Source: Candidatus Nitrotoga arctica (GTDB taxonomy: Bacteria; Pseudomonadota; Gammaproteobacteria; Burkholderiales; Gallionellaceae). Taken from it: DNA of 64,000 bases. Shown here one piece after another: positions 27,135-36,880 of the stretch. Both the position numbers and the translations under genes were made by a program. The notes under the pieces were generated by a model. That model was not told the DNA's origin. It ran no database searches and was given only the letters and a program-made list of their open reading frames with translations. The DNA lies in the NCBI RefSeq assembly GCF_918378365.1, contig NZ_OU912926.1:1364001-1428000 (forward strand), written 5' to 3'. Numbering within the stretch: position 1 is the stretch's first letter; the number at the start of each line of letters is the position of its first letter.

Positions 27135-28016
27135 CTAATTCAGGGTACTTACCTGCCGAATCAATCGCTGCATAATGCTGGGCAGACCTTCTCCTGACCC
27201 CTCCCTCTCCGTAGCGGGCAGCAACATCAGGTTGCGTCCCAGCTCGCCAAATGCCAGCGCAGACCGTGCAGTTGGGAATACATCAAGAACGGGGCGGCAT
27301 AATTGTGTCGCACGTTTGAGCTTATCATCAAACGGAATATAACCTAGATATTCCACGCATACCTGCAAATGTTGGCGTGCCACTTGTGCCACGTTACCAA
27401 ATATAAGACGTGCCGCTTGTTCATTACATGCTTTGTTAACAATAATCCCAAAGTTCTGGCGTCCATCCTGCATGGCCATGCGCTTGATTAAGGCATAACT
27501 TTCAGTAATAGCAGAGGGAGTGGAGTTCAGTACGAGCAGTAGCGGCTGATTGGGTGCCAGGCTACCAGTAATATCCGGCTCCCTATATGTTGTTGCATCC
27601 ACCAGTACAACATCAACATCACAGGACGCTTCCGCCAAACTTTCCAGCAAATGCTCACGTTTTTGTGTACACAATGTTGGCAACGCTTGAATGGCACGTG
27701 CTACAGGTAGTATGCGTATATTCTGTGGACCATCATGCAGCATAATATCGCGCATCGTCTTTCCGTGTTGTACAGCGTGCAACAAATCATGATGTGGCTT
27801 AAGCGCAAGCATATTACTTACATTGTCGTGTGACGGACTTTCGTCCAGTATGAGCACCTCTTTGCCGGCGTGCGCCAAGGCCGTAGCCAGATTCACCACT
27901 ACACTGGTCGCTCCGAAGCCAGCGCGGGCAGCGGCCACCGTGATCACACGCGTGGAAGCACGAACCAACAGACGGCGCAATCCCTCTGCTTGATCAGTTA
28001 CGCGTTCAAGTTGCAT
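27135..28016 (-). CDS. flhG: Flagellar number regulator FlhG (MinD-like) with altered P-loop
   Basis: The 293-residue ParA/MinD-type protein starts MQLERVTDQAEGLRRLL, the DQAxGLR motif of FlhG/FleN that contacts FlhF. The expected deviant Walker A is changed to ARAGFGATS (residues 30-38): Arg31 replaces the signature Lys and Ala36 the P-loop Lys. The Walker B-like VDVVLVDA and the switch ILDESPSHDN are recognisable. FlhG limits flagellar number by switching FlhF off. Loss of both lysines suggests weak or no ATP hydrolysis. GGGAGGA precedes ATG 28016, which overlaps flhF by 11 nt. Confidence 0.85.
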   Translation of the reverse strand: MQLERVTDQAEGLRRLLVRASTRVITVAAARAGFGATSVVVNLATALAHAGKEVLILDESPSHDNVSNMLALKPHHDLLHAVQHGKTMRDIMLHDGPQNIRILPVARAIQALPTLCTQKREHLLESLAEASCDVDVVLVDATTYREPDITGSLAPNQPLLLVLNSTPSAITESYALIKRMAMQDGRQNFGIIVNKACNEQAARLIFGNVAQVARQHLQVCVEYLGYIPFDDKLKRATQLCRPVLDVFPTARSALAFGELGRNLMLLPATEREGSGEGLPSIMQRLIRQVSTLN

Positions 28017-29220
28017 ATTCCTCCCGCATTACAGGTGCCGCACCCACCCCCGCCATCAGCGCAGGGAATTCCAGTTCATGCAAAGCGAATGGAGTTGCTT
28101 TAGCAGATTGTTTGAAGGCACGATGCAACAGATATTCCATGTTCACTTCGTGCAAGTCTTCCGGCACGCGTTGTCCATTGGCGATGTAGTGCAATGTCAA
28201 TTTGTGGCGCATTGCTACATCCAGCACCGTACCGAAGGTTACTGCTTCGTCCAGTTTCGTGGGGATGCAACCAATGACCCCTGCACCGCTATACATGCAC
28301 ACCACATCATTTAGGGTGTCACCGCTACTGGTGGCATTAAGCAACAACAGTCGTTGCACTCCAGTAGCATTGAACATCTCGGCTTGTGCTGCCATGCGAC
28401 TATCGTGCTGCCCCATACCGATGGTATCAATCAGCACCAAATGTTTTTGTTTCAGGCTGGACAAGGTGAGACGTAAATCCTCGGTGTCGCGTACAGTATG
28501 CACTGTCACACCAAGTATTTTGCCATAAATGCGCAATTGTTCATGCGCACCAATTCGGTAGCTGTCGGTGGTGAGTAATGCCACTTTGGCTGCACCATAA
28601 CGAACCACCGCACGTGCCGCCAGCTTGGCCGTGGTGGTGGTTTTTCCAACGCCGGTGGGGCCTATCAATGCAACCACGCCGCCGCGCACGATTAAATCTT
28701 CTTGCTTCGTGGCGATACGCAAGTTGTTTCCTAGCACTTGACGCACCCATTCCATATTGGCTTTAGCAGGCATCTTGTCAATCATTTGGCGCGACAGGGC
28801 TGGGCTAAATCCGGCATTCAGCAGATCGCGCAACATACGTGTGCGTTGGGGGTCGCGCTGCTGCCTGTCTGACCATGATAGACAGTCCATTTGTTCCTGC
28901 ATCATATTACGCATGAACTTGATCTCACTGAGGATGCCTTGCTGTTCCAATTGCATTGTTGATATGGATGATATTGGAGGCTCCGCCATAACTGCGACGG
29001 GTGCGCGTTCCTGCATAACTATCGGCGCTCGGGCTGACACGGGAACGGGTTGCTTGGACTCATGTGTTAACTGGGCAAATTCCGCGCTGGCCAGCGCCAT
29101 AATCTCGACCCCACCGTCTACCTTACGATTGGATAGGATAACCGCATCAGCGCCCATCTCAATGCGTATCAGCCGTAATGCTTCGCGCGAAGTTGGTGCC
29201 ACAAATTTTTTCATGTTCAT
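28006..29220 (-). CDS. flhF: Flagellar placement GTPase FlhF
   Basis: The 404-residue SRP-type GTPase starts with the N-terminal MNMKKFVAPTSREALRLIR (FlhF B-domain) and VILSNRKVDGGVEI. The G domain carries GPTGVGKTTTTAKLAAR (G1), LLTTDSYRIGAHEQL (G2), LVLIDTIGMGQHD (G3, where Asp-Thr-Ile-Gly replaces the usual DTAG) and TKLDEA (G4). FlhF places new flagella at the pole. It overlaps flhA by 4 nt and flhG by 11 nt. The final ~40 residues are variable. Confidence 0.93.
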   Translation of the reverse strand: MNMKKFVAPTSREALRLIRIEMGADAVILSNRKVDGGVEIMALASAEFAQLTHESKQPVPVSARAPIVMQERAPVAVMAEPPISSISTMQLEQQGILSEIKFMRNMMQEQMDCLSWSDRQQRDPQRTRMLRDLLNAGFSPALSRQMIDKMPAKANMEWVRQVLGNNLRIATKQEDLIVRGGVVALIGPTGVGKTTTTAKLAARAVVRYGAAKVALLTTDSYRIGAHEQLRIYGKILGVTVHTVRDTEDLRLTLSSLKQKHLVLIDTIGMGQHDSRMAAQAEMFNATGVQRLLLLNATSSGDTLNDVVCMYSGAGVIGCIPTKLDEAVTFGTVLDVAMRHKLTLHYIANGQRVPEDLHEVNMEYLLHRAFKQSAKATPFALHELEFPALMAGVGAAPVMREEYAT

Positions 29221-31301
29221 GCTCTTCCTCCTACCATTGAAGTTACCCGTACTGCTTTGAAGCCCGGCACTTCCTCATGCGAAATAACTTTCAGTTGCGG
29301 TAACGCACGTTTTAGAAAACGTGCCAGCAAATCACGTAACTGTCCCGGTACCAACAGCACCGTGGGCAGCCCTAATTGTTCTTGTAGTTGTGCAGCAGTT
29401 CGCGCTTCACGCAGAAGCGTATCGGCTAATCCGGGTTCGATAGCCAAATTGCTGCCGCCCGTCTGCATGGCTTGCATCAAGATATATTCCAGCTCTTTGT
29501 CCATGCCGATGACCTGCAATTCTTGCGCCGCAGGGTAGAACTGTTGCACGATGGCCGGGCCCAGCGCGACACGCACTAAGGCGGTAAGATGGTGAGCGTC
29601 CTGTGTCTGAGCGGCACACTCAGCCAACGTTTCCAAAATGGTGCGCATATCACGGATATGCATACCTTCGTCGAGCAAGTTCTGCATCACCTTCTGTACT
29701 GTAGAAAGCGGCAGCAATTTAGGGATAAGATCTTCGGTCAATTTGGGTGACAGCTTGCTTAAATGATCGAACAATAGCTGTAATTCCTGTCGACCCAATA
29801 ATTCAGCGGAATGGGTATGGATAAGATGGCTTAGATGGGTGGCGATAACCGTGCTGGCATCAACCACCGTATAGCCCATAGACTGTGCTTGCTCACGCAT
29901 CGCCGTATCTACCCAGATAGCAGGCAGGCCGAATGCCGGGTCATGTGTCTGGGTACCGGGCAATACACCGCTGACGCTGCCGGGGTTAATCGCCAGATGC
30001 ATATTGGGAAAGGCGTCGCCCGTGCCAATTTCCACCCCTTTCAGGGTAATGCGGTAAGTATTCGGGCGCAGATCAAGATTGTCGCGAATATGCACTGCAG
30101 GCGGCAAGAATCCGATGTCATGGGTAAATTTCTTGCGTATCCCCTTGATGCGTCGCAATAGATCACCGTCCTGTGCTTTATCAACCAACGTGATAAGACG
30201 ATACCCGACTTCTAGTCCCAGTATGTCCACTTGCGACACGTCTTCCCAGCTTGCCTCATTAGTTTCCGATGGGGATACCTCAATGCTGGCAGCCTCAGGC
30301 TTTTGCTCGACTGTCTTGGGGCGTTGGATAATGAAATAAGCCAGGCCGCCTAGAGCGCCAGCAAGCAACAGGAAAGAGAAGTGCGGCATGTTAGGAATAA
30401 GACCCAGCATGCCGATGATGCCCGCAGTTAAAACCAGCACCTGGGGTTGACTAAATAACTGTCCCACGATTTGCTGGCTGATATTTTCTTCAGTGGATAC
30501 ACGGCTCACCATCATGCCGGCGGCAGTGGAGATAACAAGCGCCGGAATTTGCGCCACCAAACCATCGCCAATGGCTAACAGGGTATAATTATTGGCGGCC
30601 GTAGCGATGTCCAGGTTGTGTTGAAATACGCCAATGATTAATCCGCCGATGACATTGATAAAAATGATGATAATGCCCGCTACCGCATCGCCCCGCACGA
30701 ATTTGCTGGCGCCATCCATTGAGCCATAGAAATCTGCCTCCTGCGAAATAGCAGCACGCCGCCGTCGCGCTTCTTCTTCGCCAATCAGCCCGGCATTCAA
30801 ATCGGCGTCGATCGCCATCTGCTTACCAGGCATCGCATCTAATGTGAAGCGTGCTCCCACCTCAGCGATACGTCCTGCACCCTTGGTAATCACCACAAAG
30901 TTAATCACCACCAGAATGATGAACACTACAATGCCGACGGCGTAATTGCCGCCCACCAGGAAGTGGCCGAATGCTTCAATTACCTTGCCCGCAGCGCCAG
31001 GGCCGGTATGACCTTCCAGCAGCACCACACGAGTGGAAGCCACGTTGAGCGAAAGGCGTAGCAGTGTGGTAATCAGCAGGATGGTTGGGAATACAGCGAA
31101 ATCCAGAATCTTGACGGTATGCATGCTTACCAGCAAAACCATAACCGCTATTGCAATATTGAAAGTGAACAGAATATCAAGCAGAAATGGCGGCAACGGC
31201 AACACCATCATTGCCAGAATCATCACAATCAGCACTGGTCCAGCCATGCTGCGCAAACCAATACGCTTGATTAAATTTTGTATCGTTAATAAATTAATCA
31301 T
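29217..31301 (-). CDS. flhA: Flagellar type III export gate protein FlhA
   Basis: The 694-residue protein has about eight N-terminal membrane helices, including LPPFLLDILFTFNIAIAVMVLL and the conserved loop GRIAEVGARFTLDAMPGKQMAIDADLNAGLI (key elements RFTLDAMPGKQMAID). The C-terminal cytoplasmic ring domain follows (about residues 350-694). It is an essential part of the flagellar protein export gate. Length is normal. It is coupled to flhB by a 4-nt overlap, with AAGGA before the ATG, and to flhF by 4 nt. Confidence 0.97.
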   Translation of the reverse strand: MINLLTIQNLIKRIGLRSMAGPVLIVMILAMMVLPLPPFLLDILFTFNIAIAVMVLLVSMHTVKILDFAVFPTILLITTLLRLSLNVASTRVVLLEGHTGPGAAGKVIEAFGHFLVGGNYAVGIVVFIILVVINFVVITKGAGRIAEVGARFTLDAMPGKQMAIDADLNAGLIGEEEARRRRAAISQEADFYGSMDGASKFVRGDAVAGIIIIFINVIGGLIIGVFQHNLDIATAANNYTLLAIGDGLVAQIPALVISTAAGMMVSRVSTEENISQQIVGQLFSQPQVLVLTAGIIGMLGLIPNMPHFSFLLLAGALGGLAYFIIQRPKTVEQKPEAASIEVSPSETNEASWEDVSQVDILGLEVGYRLITLVDKAQDGDLLRRIKGIRKKFTHDIGFLPPAVHIRDNLDLRPNTYRITLKGVEIGTGDAFPNMHLAINPGSVSGVLPGTQTHDPAFGLPAIWVDTAMREQAQSMGYTVVDASTVIATHLSHLIHTHSAELLGRQELQLLFDHLSKLSPKLTEDLIPKLLPLSTVQKVMQNLLDEGMHIRDMRTILETLAECAAQTQDAHHLTALVRVALGPAIVQQFYPAAQELQVIGMDKELEYILMQAMQTGGSNLAIEPGLADTLLREARTAAQLQEQLGLPTVLLVPGQLRDLLARFLKRALPQLKVISHEEVPGFKAVRVTSMVGGRA

Positions 31302-32449
31302 ATAGATCCTTCCTCATCAGATGCGGGATCAAGTTGTGGTGGCACCGGCAAATCATGTGGAGCATCCGGCATGACACCACTCCCTTGACGATAACGGCGC
31401 AATTGATAAACATAGGCCAATACTTCCGCTACGGCGTTGTATAACGCTTCGGGGATGGCCTGCCCTAACTCGGTATGCTTGTGCAAGGCGCGCGCCAGTG
31501 GTGGTGCTTCAAGGATAGGCACATTATTCTTTATGGCAATTTCACGGATGCGTGCAGCAAGCAGATGGGAGCCTTTGGCCACCACGACAGGCGCGCCCAT
31601 ACCTTTTTCGCTGTAACTCAATGCTACGGCATAGTGTGTGGGATTGGTCACCACCACGTCGGCAGTGGGAATGTTCGCCATCATGCGGCGGCGTGCCATT
31701 TCGCGCTGCATGCTGCGAATGCGTCCCTTAACCTGTGGATCACCCTCGGATTCCCTCGCCTCCTTACGCACCTCTTCCTTGGTCATCTTCAGTTTTTTGT
31801 TGTGTTCCCACAACTGAAAGGGGACATCCACTGCCGCAATCAGAAACATGCCACCCATAATCGTGACGAAGCTCATCCACAACAGATGGCCTAGATGAGG
31901 CAAGGCAGCAGTTAATGGTTCCGCTATCAACATCATCACCGAGTCCTTGTAGTGCCAGATAGCCCATGCACCTATTCCACCTACTACCAGCGATTTGGCG
32001 ATAGCCTTACCAAGTTCGACTAGGCTATTAATCGAGAACATGCGCCCTATCCCTGTGATCGGATTGAGTTTTGAAAGGTTGGGTTGGAGGGGTTTCAAGC
32101 TGAATATCCAGCCATTAAGTAATAATGGGGAGAGCGCGGCAGTAACAAGCAGTAACAATAGAAAAGGCAAAAATGCCACTAGAACCTCCAGTGACAGCGT
32201 ATGCAAGCGTGGTAATAATAAATCGTCATTGAAAGCCAGTGTGGCATCAAGAGTGAGACCATCACGCAACAGTTTGACTAGTTGAGCAGACAGCGCGGAA
32301 CCCATCAGCCATAGCCCAGCACCACCTGCAAGTAGCACGGAGAAAGTTGACAATTCGCGCGAACGCGCGGCCTGACCTTCTTCACGGGCCTGATCCAAGC
32401 GCCGCTGGGAGGGTTCTTCTGTTTTTTCGAGATCGCTGTCTTCTGACAT
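31298..32449 (-). CDS. flhB: Flagellar type III export switch protein FlhB
   Basis: The 383-residue protein starts with the charged SEDSDLEKTEEPSQRRLDQAREEGQ stretch (key TEEPSxRRLDxAREEGQ), has four membrane helices, and contains the autocleavage site NPTH in VVVTNPTHYAVAL (about residue 268). Cleavage between Asn and Pro switches export from hook to filament proteins. First gene of this operon in the window; an IS630 copy lies 100 bp upstream of its start, so its native promoter may be displaced. Confidence 0.96.
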   Translation of the reverse strand: MSEDSDLEKTEEPSQRRLDQAREEGQAARSRELSTFSVLLAGGAGLWLMGSALSAQLVKLLRDGLTLDATLAFNDDLLLPRLHTLSLEVLVAFLPFLLLLLVTAALSPLLLNGWIFSLKPLQPNLSKLNPITGIGRMFSINSLVELGKAIAKSLVVGGIGAWAIWHYKDSVMMLIAEPLTAALPHLGHLLWMSFVTIMGGMFLIAAVDVPFQLWEHNKKLKMTKEEVRKEARESEGDPQVKGRIRSMQREMARRRMMANIPTADVVVTNPTHYAVALSYSEKGMGAPVVVAKGSHLLAARIREIAIKNNVPILEAPPLARALHKHTELGQAIPEALYNAVAEVLAYVYQLRRYRQGSGVMPDAPHDLPVPPQLDPASDEEGSI

Positions 32450-32548
32450 GACTTATTACTCCACTGACTATAACGATTATCAGCAATCTGGAAGAACACG
32501 ACCCGACGAATAAAGCGGGTTTTACGGTTTATTTCACTCTCTGAACTA

Positions 32549-33663
32549 TAGACCCGGCACGATTTATAAATGAATTTTTATTGGTTTTCGATGTCTATGG
32601 AGTATGGAAAAAGAAGATGCCCGCAAGCAGTCGCGAGAAGTACTGCATGAACGACGCAAGCAAGTCATTCGTATGCACCGCAAAGGTGTGGCGGTGATGG
32701 AGATCGTGGTGCAAACGGGACTGAGCTGGACGGCAGTCAATACGGCGCTGCGGTTGTATAAGGCTGAAGGTTCGGGGGCACTCAAGCCCGGCGTTCGGGG
32801 TAAAAAACCTGGCAGTGGACGTCGCTTGACGGTTAGCCAAGAGCTGGCGATCCAACAAACCATCTGCGACAGACGCCCCGAACAACTCAAGATGGATTTT
32901 GCGCTATGGAGCAGGCCCGCTGTGCGCCAGCACATTGAGCTGGCGCACAGTATCAAGCTGTCTATTCGGGCAGTAGGCAACTACTTGGCACGTTGGGGTT
33001 TTACACCACAAAAACCCATTAAAAAAGCATACGAGCAGCGGCCTGAAGCCGTCCAGGCTTGGCTTGATGAACAATATCCGGCCATTGAAGCCAGAGCAAA
33101 AACAGAAGGTGCGGAAATTCACTGGGGCGACGAGACGGCGCTAGTCAACACGGATGTCAGAGGCAGGAGCTATGCGCCGGTGGGCAAGACACCTGTGACG
33201 TTCGCAGTAGGCGGCACGCGCCACAAGCTATCGATGATTGCGACGGTAACCAATCAGGGTAAAACGCGCTGGATGATTATTGATGAGGCATTTAACTCCG
33301 ACAAGCTCATTGAATTTCTGGAGGCGCTCATCAAGGATACAGACCGCAAGGTGTTTCTGATACTGGACAACTTGAGAGTTCATCACAGCAAACCTGTAAA
33401 GGCTTGGGCTGCCGAGAACGCACAGAAAATCGAGTTGTTCTACTTGCCCAGCTACAGCCCTGAACTCAACCCCGAAGAAAGACTGAATGCAGATCTCAAG
33501 CACGTCATCACTTCAAAGGTGCCAGTGCGCACCAAGGCAAAACTCAGAGCTGCTGCGACTGATCACATGACCATGCTTGAGCAAAACCCCGAACGCGTGC
33601 GCCGTTATTTCCGCGACCCAAAAGTCGCCTACGCGGCTTCATGAATAATTTGTGCCGGATCAA
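32549..33663 (+). mobile_element. IS630-family element, copy 2
   Basis: The 1115-bp element is the same unit as 22405-23519 but in the opposite orientation, flanked by TA at 32547-32548 and 33664-33665. The inverted repeats start TAGACCCGGCACGATTTAT and, on the other strand, TTGATCCGGCACAAATTAT. The two copies share all sequence up to these limits and diverge immediately outside, confirming the ends. Confidence 0.95.
32604..33644 (+). CDS. IS630-family transposase (copy 2)
   Basis: The 346-residue transposase has intact DDE residues (IHWGDETALVN, LILDNLRVHHSK, NPEERLNADLK) and a helix-turn-helix N-terminus. It has five amino-acid differences from copy 1, so the two insertions are recent or are kept similar by recombination. 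It is transcribed away from flhB and toward the RND efflux operon. An outward promoter has not been identified in the element ends. Confidence 0.95.
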   Translation: MEKEDARKQSREVLHERRKQVIRMHRKGVAVMEIVVQTGLSWTAVNTALRLYKAEGSGALKPGVRGKKPGSGRRLTVSQELAIQQTICDRRPEQLKMDFALWSRPAVRQHIELAHSIKLSIRAVGNYLARWGFTPQKPIKKAYEQRPEAVQAWLDEQYPAIEARAKTEGAEIHWGDETALVNTDVRGRSYAPVGKTPVTFAVGGTRHKLSMIATVTNQGKTRWMIIDEAFNSDKLIEFLEALIKDTDRKVFLILDNLRVHHSKPVKAWAAENAQKIELFYLPSYSPELNPEERLNADLKHVITSKVPVRTKAKLRAAATDHMTMLEQNPERVRRYFRDPKVAYAAS

Positions 33664-33665
33664 TA

Positions 33666-34047
33666 AGAAGGAAGTAATTGCCCACAACCTGAAATGTGAG
33701 TAAGCACTTATGAAGAATAGCTTTAGCACGCTCTAATGAAGAACGCGTGTATTCCGTGCAATCTAAACTGTTTAATTTGCTATGAACTTGCAAAGAGGAA
33801 AAATGTGCTTTGGGCTATAATGTCAAAGTTAAAAGGTTACGTGTACATATAATTTGATGGGCTAAGTGATTCGTAGCAGGCAATATTTCGATAAGTGCCC
33901 AATGAACAACAAGAAATTGTCAACTAAAAATTTGTTCATTCGTTGATTACGTACTCTATCTCATAGAGCCGATTTGATATGATTTTCTTCAGGAATGCCT
34001 AGAACATTCAAATTATCATTAAACATCACATTTAATTCAGGCCAACC
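33666..34047. other. 382-nt spacer before the efflux operon
   Basis: AT-rich DNA between the IS630 copy and the outer-membrane efflux gene. No open frame with recognisable content and no MerR- or two-component-type operator was found. It should contain the promoter of the efflux operon. The stretch from 33666 on may once have been the upstream region of flhB before the IS insertion. Confidence 0.5.
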
Positions 34048-35631
34048 TTGGCAATTAAGCAGCACAAAATAATTAAGCGAGCAACTAGAAAACTCTTAAC
34101 GAAGAGCTCATTCTACTGGGTTGCGCTAGTGTTTTCGGCATTGCTGAATGGCTGTGTTATGGGTCCTGATTTCAAAAAACCTGAAGCCCCTCTTGCTACC
34201 AGTTACGCTCCTCAACCATTGTCTCAAGGAACTGCTGGGGGACCAGGTCAAGCTAGGGAATTGCAAAAATATAATGTAACAGCAGCCATTCCTTATGACT
34301 GGTGGACAATGTTTCATTCACCGCAAATTAATTCATTAATTGAACGAGCTTTTAAGACCAATCCAACGATACAGTCTGCACAAGCCGCGTTGCGTGGGTT
34401 GCAGCAGAATGTTATTGCGCAAGAGGGCTTTTTCTATCCCACCATAGGTGCCAGTTATTCGCCATCGCGTAATAAACTGAGTGGTAACAATGGGGGTAAC
34501 GCATTAGGTCTACAGGGGAATGGTCGGAATATCCAAACCGTTTCAAACCCTGCAGGACCAGTATTTGTCGGGCCAGTTTATTACAATTATCATATCGCGC
34601 AATTAACGGTTGGTTACGTGCCGGATGTGTTCGGTGTTAACCGTCGGCAGGTCGAGTCTCTTCAGGCCCAATTAAATGCGCAGCATTTTCAATTGGAAGC
34701 TACCTACATCACACTTGCTTCAAATGTTGTGGCGGCTGCCTTACAGGAAGCGTCGCTACGCAGCCAAATTGTTGTGATGCAAAAAATCATCAACTCCTAC
34801 AATGAAAATCTCGAGATTATGCGCAAACAGCTTAAGCTTGGATTTATTGCTGAGCTTGATGTGGCGTCTCAAGAATCAGTGAAGGCACAGGCAGAGCAAG
34901 CGCTCATCCCAATGAAAAAACAGCTCGAACTAACTCGCGATTTGATTCGCGCCCTTGCCGGCAATTTACCCAATGAAGATGTGCCAGAAAAATTTGAACT
35001 CGGGTCGCTTCATTTACCGGAGGAGCTTCCATTAAGCCTACCCTCGCAGCTTGTTGAACAGCGCCCCGATATTCGAGCCGCGCAAGAACAATTACACTCA
35101 GCCAGTGCGGAAGTGGGCGTGGCCATAGCCAGCCGACTTCCGCAGTTTTCAATTACCGGTGCGATTGGAGGAATGGCCTCAACCCCGTCTTGGTTGTTCC
35201 AGACAGGTGGTCCTTTTTTTTCTTTGCTTGGAAGTATTTCTAAAACGCTATTGGATGGCGGGACATTAAAAGCTAAGGAACGCGCCGCAAGAGAGCGTCT
35301 GGTTGAGGCCGGTGCAGATTATCGAAATGTGGTGATTACTGCTTTCCAGAATGTGGCTGATACGCTGCATGCTATCCAGTCAGATGCCGATTTCTTGAAA
35401 GCTGCTGCAAGATCTGAACAAGCACTGAAAGTAACTGCTGATATTACCCGCAAGCAATACAAGTTGGGCTATGTCAGTTATCAAATCGTGGTGATAGCCG
35501 AACAAAGCCACCAGCAATCATTAATTAATCTGATTCAGGCTCAAACTAATCGCTTTGGCGATGCGGCGGCGTTGTACCAAGCACTCGGAGGAGGATGGTG
35601 GAATCGTTCCGATGCCACAAATAAGTACTAA
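34048..35631 (+). CDS. RND efflux outer-membrane lipoprotein (NodT/CusC-like)
   Basis: The 527-residue TolC-type channel has a basic N-terminus and a lipobox LLNGC (Cys about residue 36), followed by MGPDFKKPEAP, the common start of NodT-family outer-membrane factors. Two OEP domains with long helices follow, ending LGGGW. The only start giving a full signal peptide is TTG 34048; no ATG lies between it and the lipobox. An internal stretch at about residues 150-190 is Gly/Asn-rich (GNNGGNALGLQGNG), an unusual insertion. First gene of an operon with the adaptor and pump. Confidence 0.85.
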   Translation: MAIKQHKIIKRATRKLLTKSSFYWVALVFSALLNGCVMGPDFKKPEAPLATSYAPQPLSQGTAGGPGQARELQKYNVTAAIPYDWWTMFHSPQINSLIERAFKTNPTIQSAQAALRGLQQNVIAQEGFFYPTIGASYSPSRNKLSGNNGGNALGLQGNGRNIQTVSNPAGPVFVGPVYYNYHIAQLTVGYVPDVFGVNRRQVESLQAQLNAQHFQLEATYITLASNVVAAALQEASLRSQIVVMQKIINSYNENLEIMRKQLKLGFIAELDVASQESVKAQAEQALIPMKKQLELTRDLIRALAGNLPNEDVPEKFELGSLHLPEELPLSLPSQLVEQRPDIRAAQEQLHSASAEVGVAIASRLPQFSITGAIGGMASTPSWLFQTGGPFFSLLGSISKTLLDGGTLKAKERAARERLVEAGADYRNVVITAFQNVADTLHAIQSDADFLKAAARSEQALKVTADITRKQYKLGYVSYQIVVIAEQSHQQSLINLIQAQTNRFGDAAALYQALGGGWWNRSDATNKY

Positions 35632-35673
35632 TTTAATCACGACGCTCGCCTTACCAAATGAGAAATTCGTTCT

Positions 35674-36849
35674 ATGATCAAACTAAATAAAAAAATTTTG
35701 CTATTCTTTTTTGTCATTACCTTGGTGATTGTTGCAGGCTATTGGGGATGGAATAAATTTCGTACTCCCAGCGTGGTTCCTAGTCCAGAAAAATCTTCTA
35801 TCCACACGACTTCTGACCAGCTACGGTTTGCTGCGAACGCGCCACAGTTGTCATTTTTGAAAATAAAAACGGTTGAAGCATTTCCTGAGCCTTTGGTGGA
35901 ACCCTTAAATGGGCGTATTGTTTACAACGATAATCATACTGCTCGTGTTTTTTCTCCGCTTGTCGGCCGTGTCGTAAAAATACCGGTCGAAGTAGGGATG
36001 CAAATAAAAAAAGGTGACCAACTGCTAGTACTGGACTCACCTGATTTCGCTATGGCAATAGCCGATAACGCAAAGGCAAATGCCGACCTATTACGTAAAC
36101 AAGAAATTTACGAGCGGACTAAACAGCTGTATCAAGTCAAGGGAATTGCTCGCAAGGAGGTAGAGGCTGCGGCGGCTGATTGGCAACAAGCACAAGCAGA
36201 ATCCCGGCGAGCTAAGGCACGGATGAAAAATTTGAATGCCGATGTGCCCACTTTAGCGGGCCAATTCATTTTACGTGCGCCAATAGATGGGACCATCAGC
36301 GAACGTCAGGTTAATGCCGGTAGTGAGGTCAGGTCGGATGCCGTCAATCCATTGTTTGTTATCACCGACCCACTTCATCTTTGGGTGCAAATTGATCTAC
36401 CCGAACGGCAACTCGACAAGGTAAACCTTGGTGACCTGGTTTCTGTTGAAGTAGATGCTTACCCTGGCGAAATTTTTCAAGGGAAAGTGACTGTCATCGG
36501 TGGGGCATTGGATCCACTCACCCGACGCATACAAGTGCGCTGCGAACTGGATAATCCACACCTCAAACTAAAGCCGGAAATGTTTGCACGCGTCACTCCC
36601 ATTGCAAATGGAAAATCGAAATTACCCCGCGTACCGAATGCATCTATAGTCACCCAAGGCTTGTTCAGTTACCTATTTGTTGAGCAGTCTCCCGGCGTAT
36701 TGCAACGACGTCGGGTTACGCTCAGTCTACAGGGAAGCGAGTATGCCTATGTCAAAGAAGGTTTGCAGGCAGGCGAACGTGTGGTCACAAGTGGAGCATT
36801 GTTACTTAATTCTGAACTCGGAACAACGAGTGATGCCGCTCATAACTAA
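35674..36849 (+). CDS. RND efflux periplasmic adaptor (HlyD/CusB-like)
   Basis: The 391-residue membrane-fusion protein has an N-terminal membrane anchor (residues ~7-25). A barrel-sandwich domain (GRIVYNDNHTARVFSPLVGRVVKIPVEVG... QIKKGDQLLVLDSPDF) surrounds an alpha-hairpin (about residues 125-185), followed by beta-barrel and membrane-proximal domains (VNAGSEVRSDAVNPLFVITD, RRVTLSLQG...ERVVTSGALLLNSEL). It links the inner-membrane pump to the outer-membrane channel. It belongs to the heavy-metal branch by context with the CzcA/CusA pump. It lies 42 nt after the channel gene. Confidence 0.9.
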   Translation: MIKLNKKILLFFFVITLVIVAGYWGWNKFRTPSVVPSPEKSSIHTTSDQLRFAANAPQLSFLKIKTVEAFPEPLVEPLNGRIVYNDNHTARVFSPLVGRVVKIPVEVGMQIKKGDQLLVLDSPDFAMAIADNAKANADLLRKQEIYERTKQLYQVKGIARKEVEAAAADWQQAQAESRRAKARMKNLNADVPTLAGQFILRAPIDGTISERQVNAGSEVRSDAVNPLFVITDPLHLWVQIDLPERQLDKVNLGDLVSVEVDAYPGEIFQGKVTVIGGALDPLTRRIQVRCELDNPHLKLKPEMFARVTPIANGKSKLPRVPNASIVTQGLFSYLFVEQSPGVLQRRRVTLSLQGSEYAYVKEGLQAGERVVTSGALLLNSELGTTSDAAHN

Positions 36850-36880
36850 ATGTTGGTTCTAAGCAAATGCTAGAGAAGTA

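Noticed and set aside
22405..33663. A composite transposon made of the two IS630 copies
   Set aside because: Each copy has its own TA duplication, one sits inside another IS, and the DNA between is a normal flagellar operon; inversion by recombination is the more reasonable idea.
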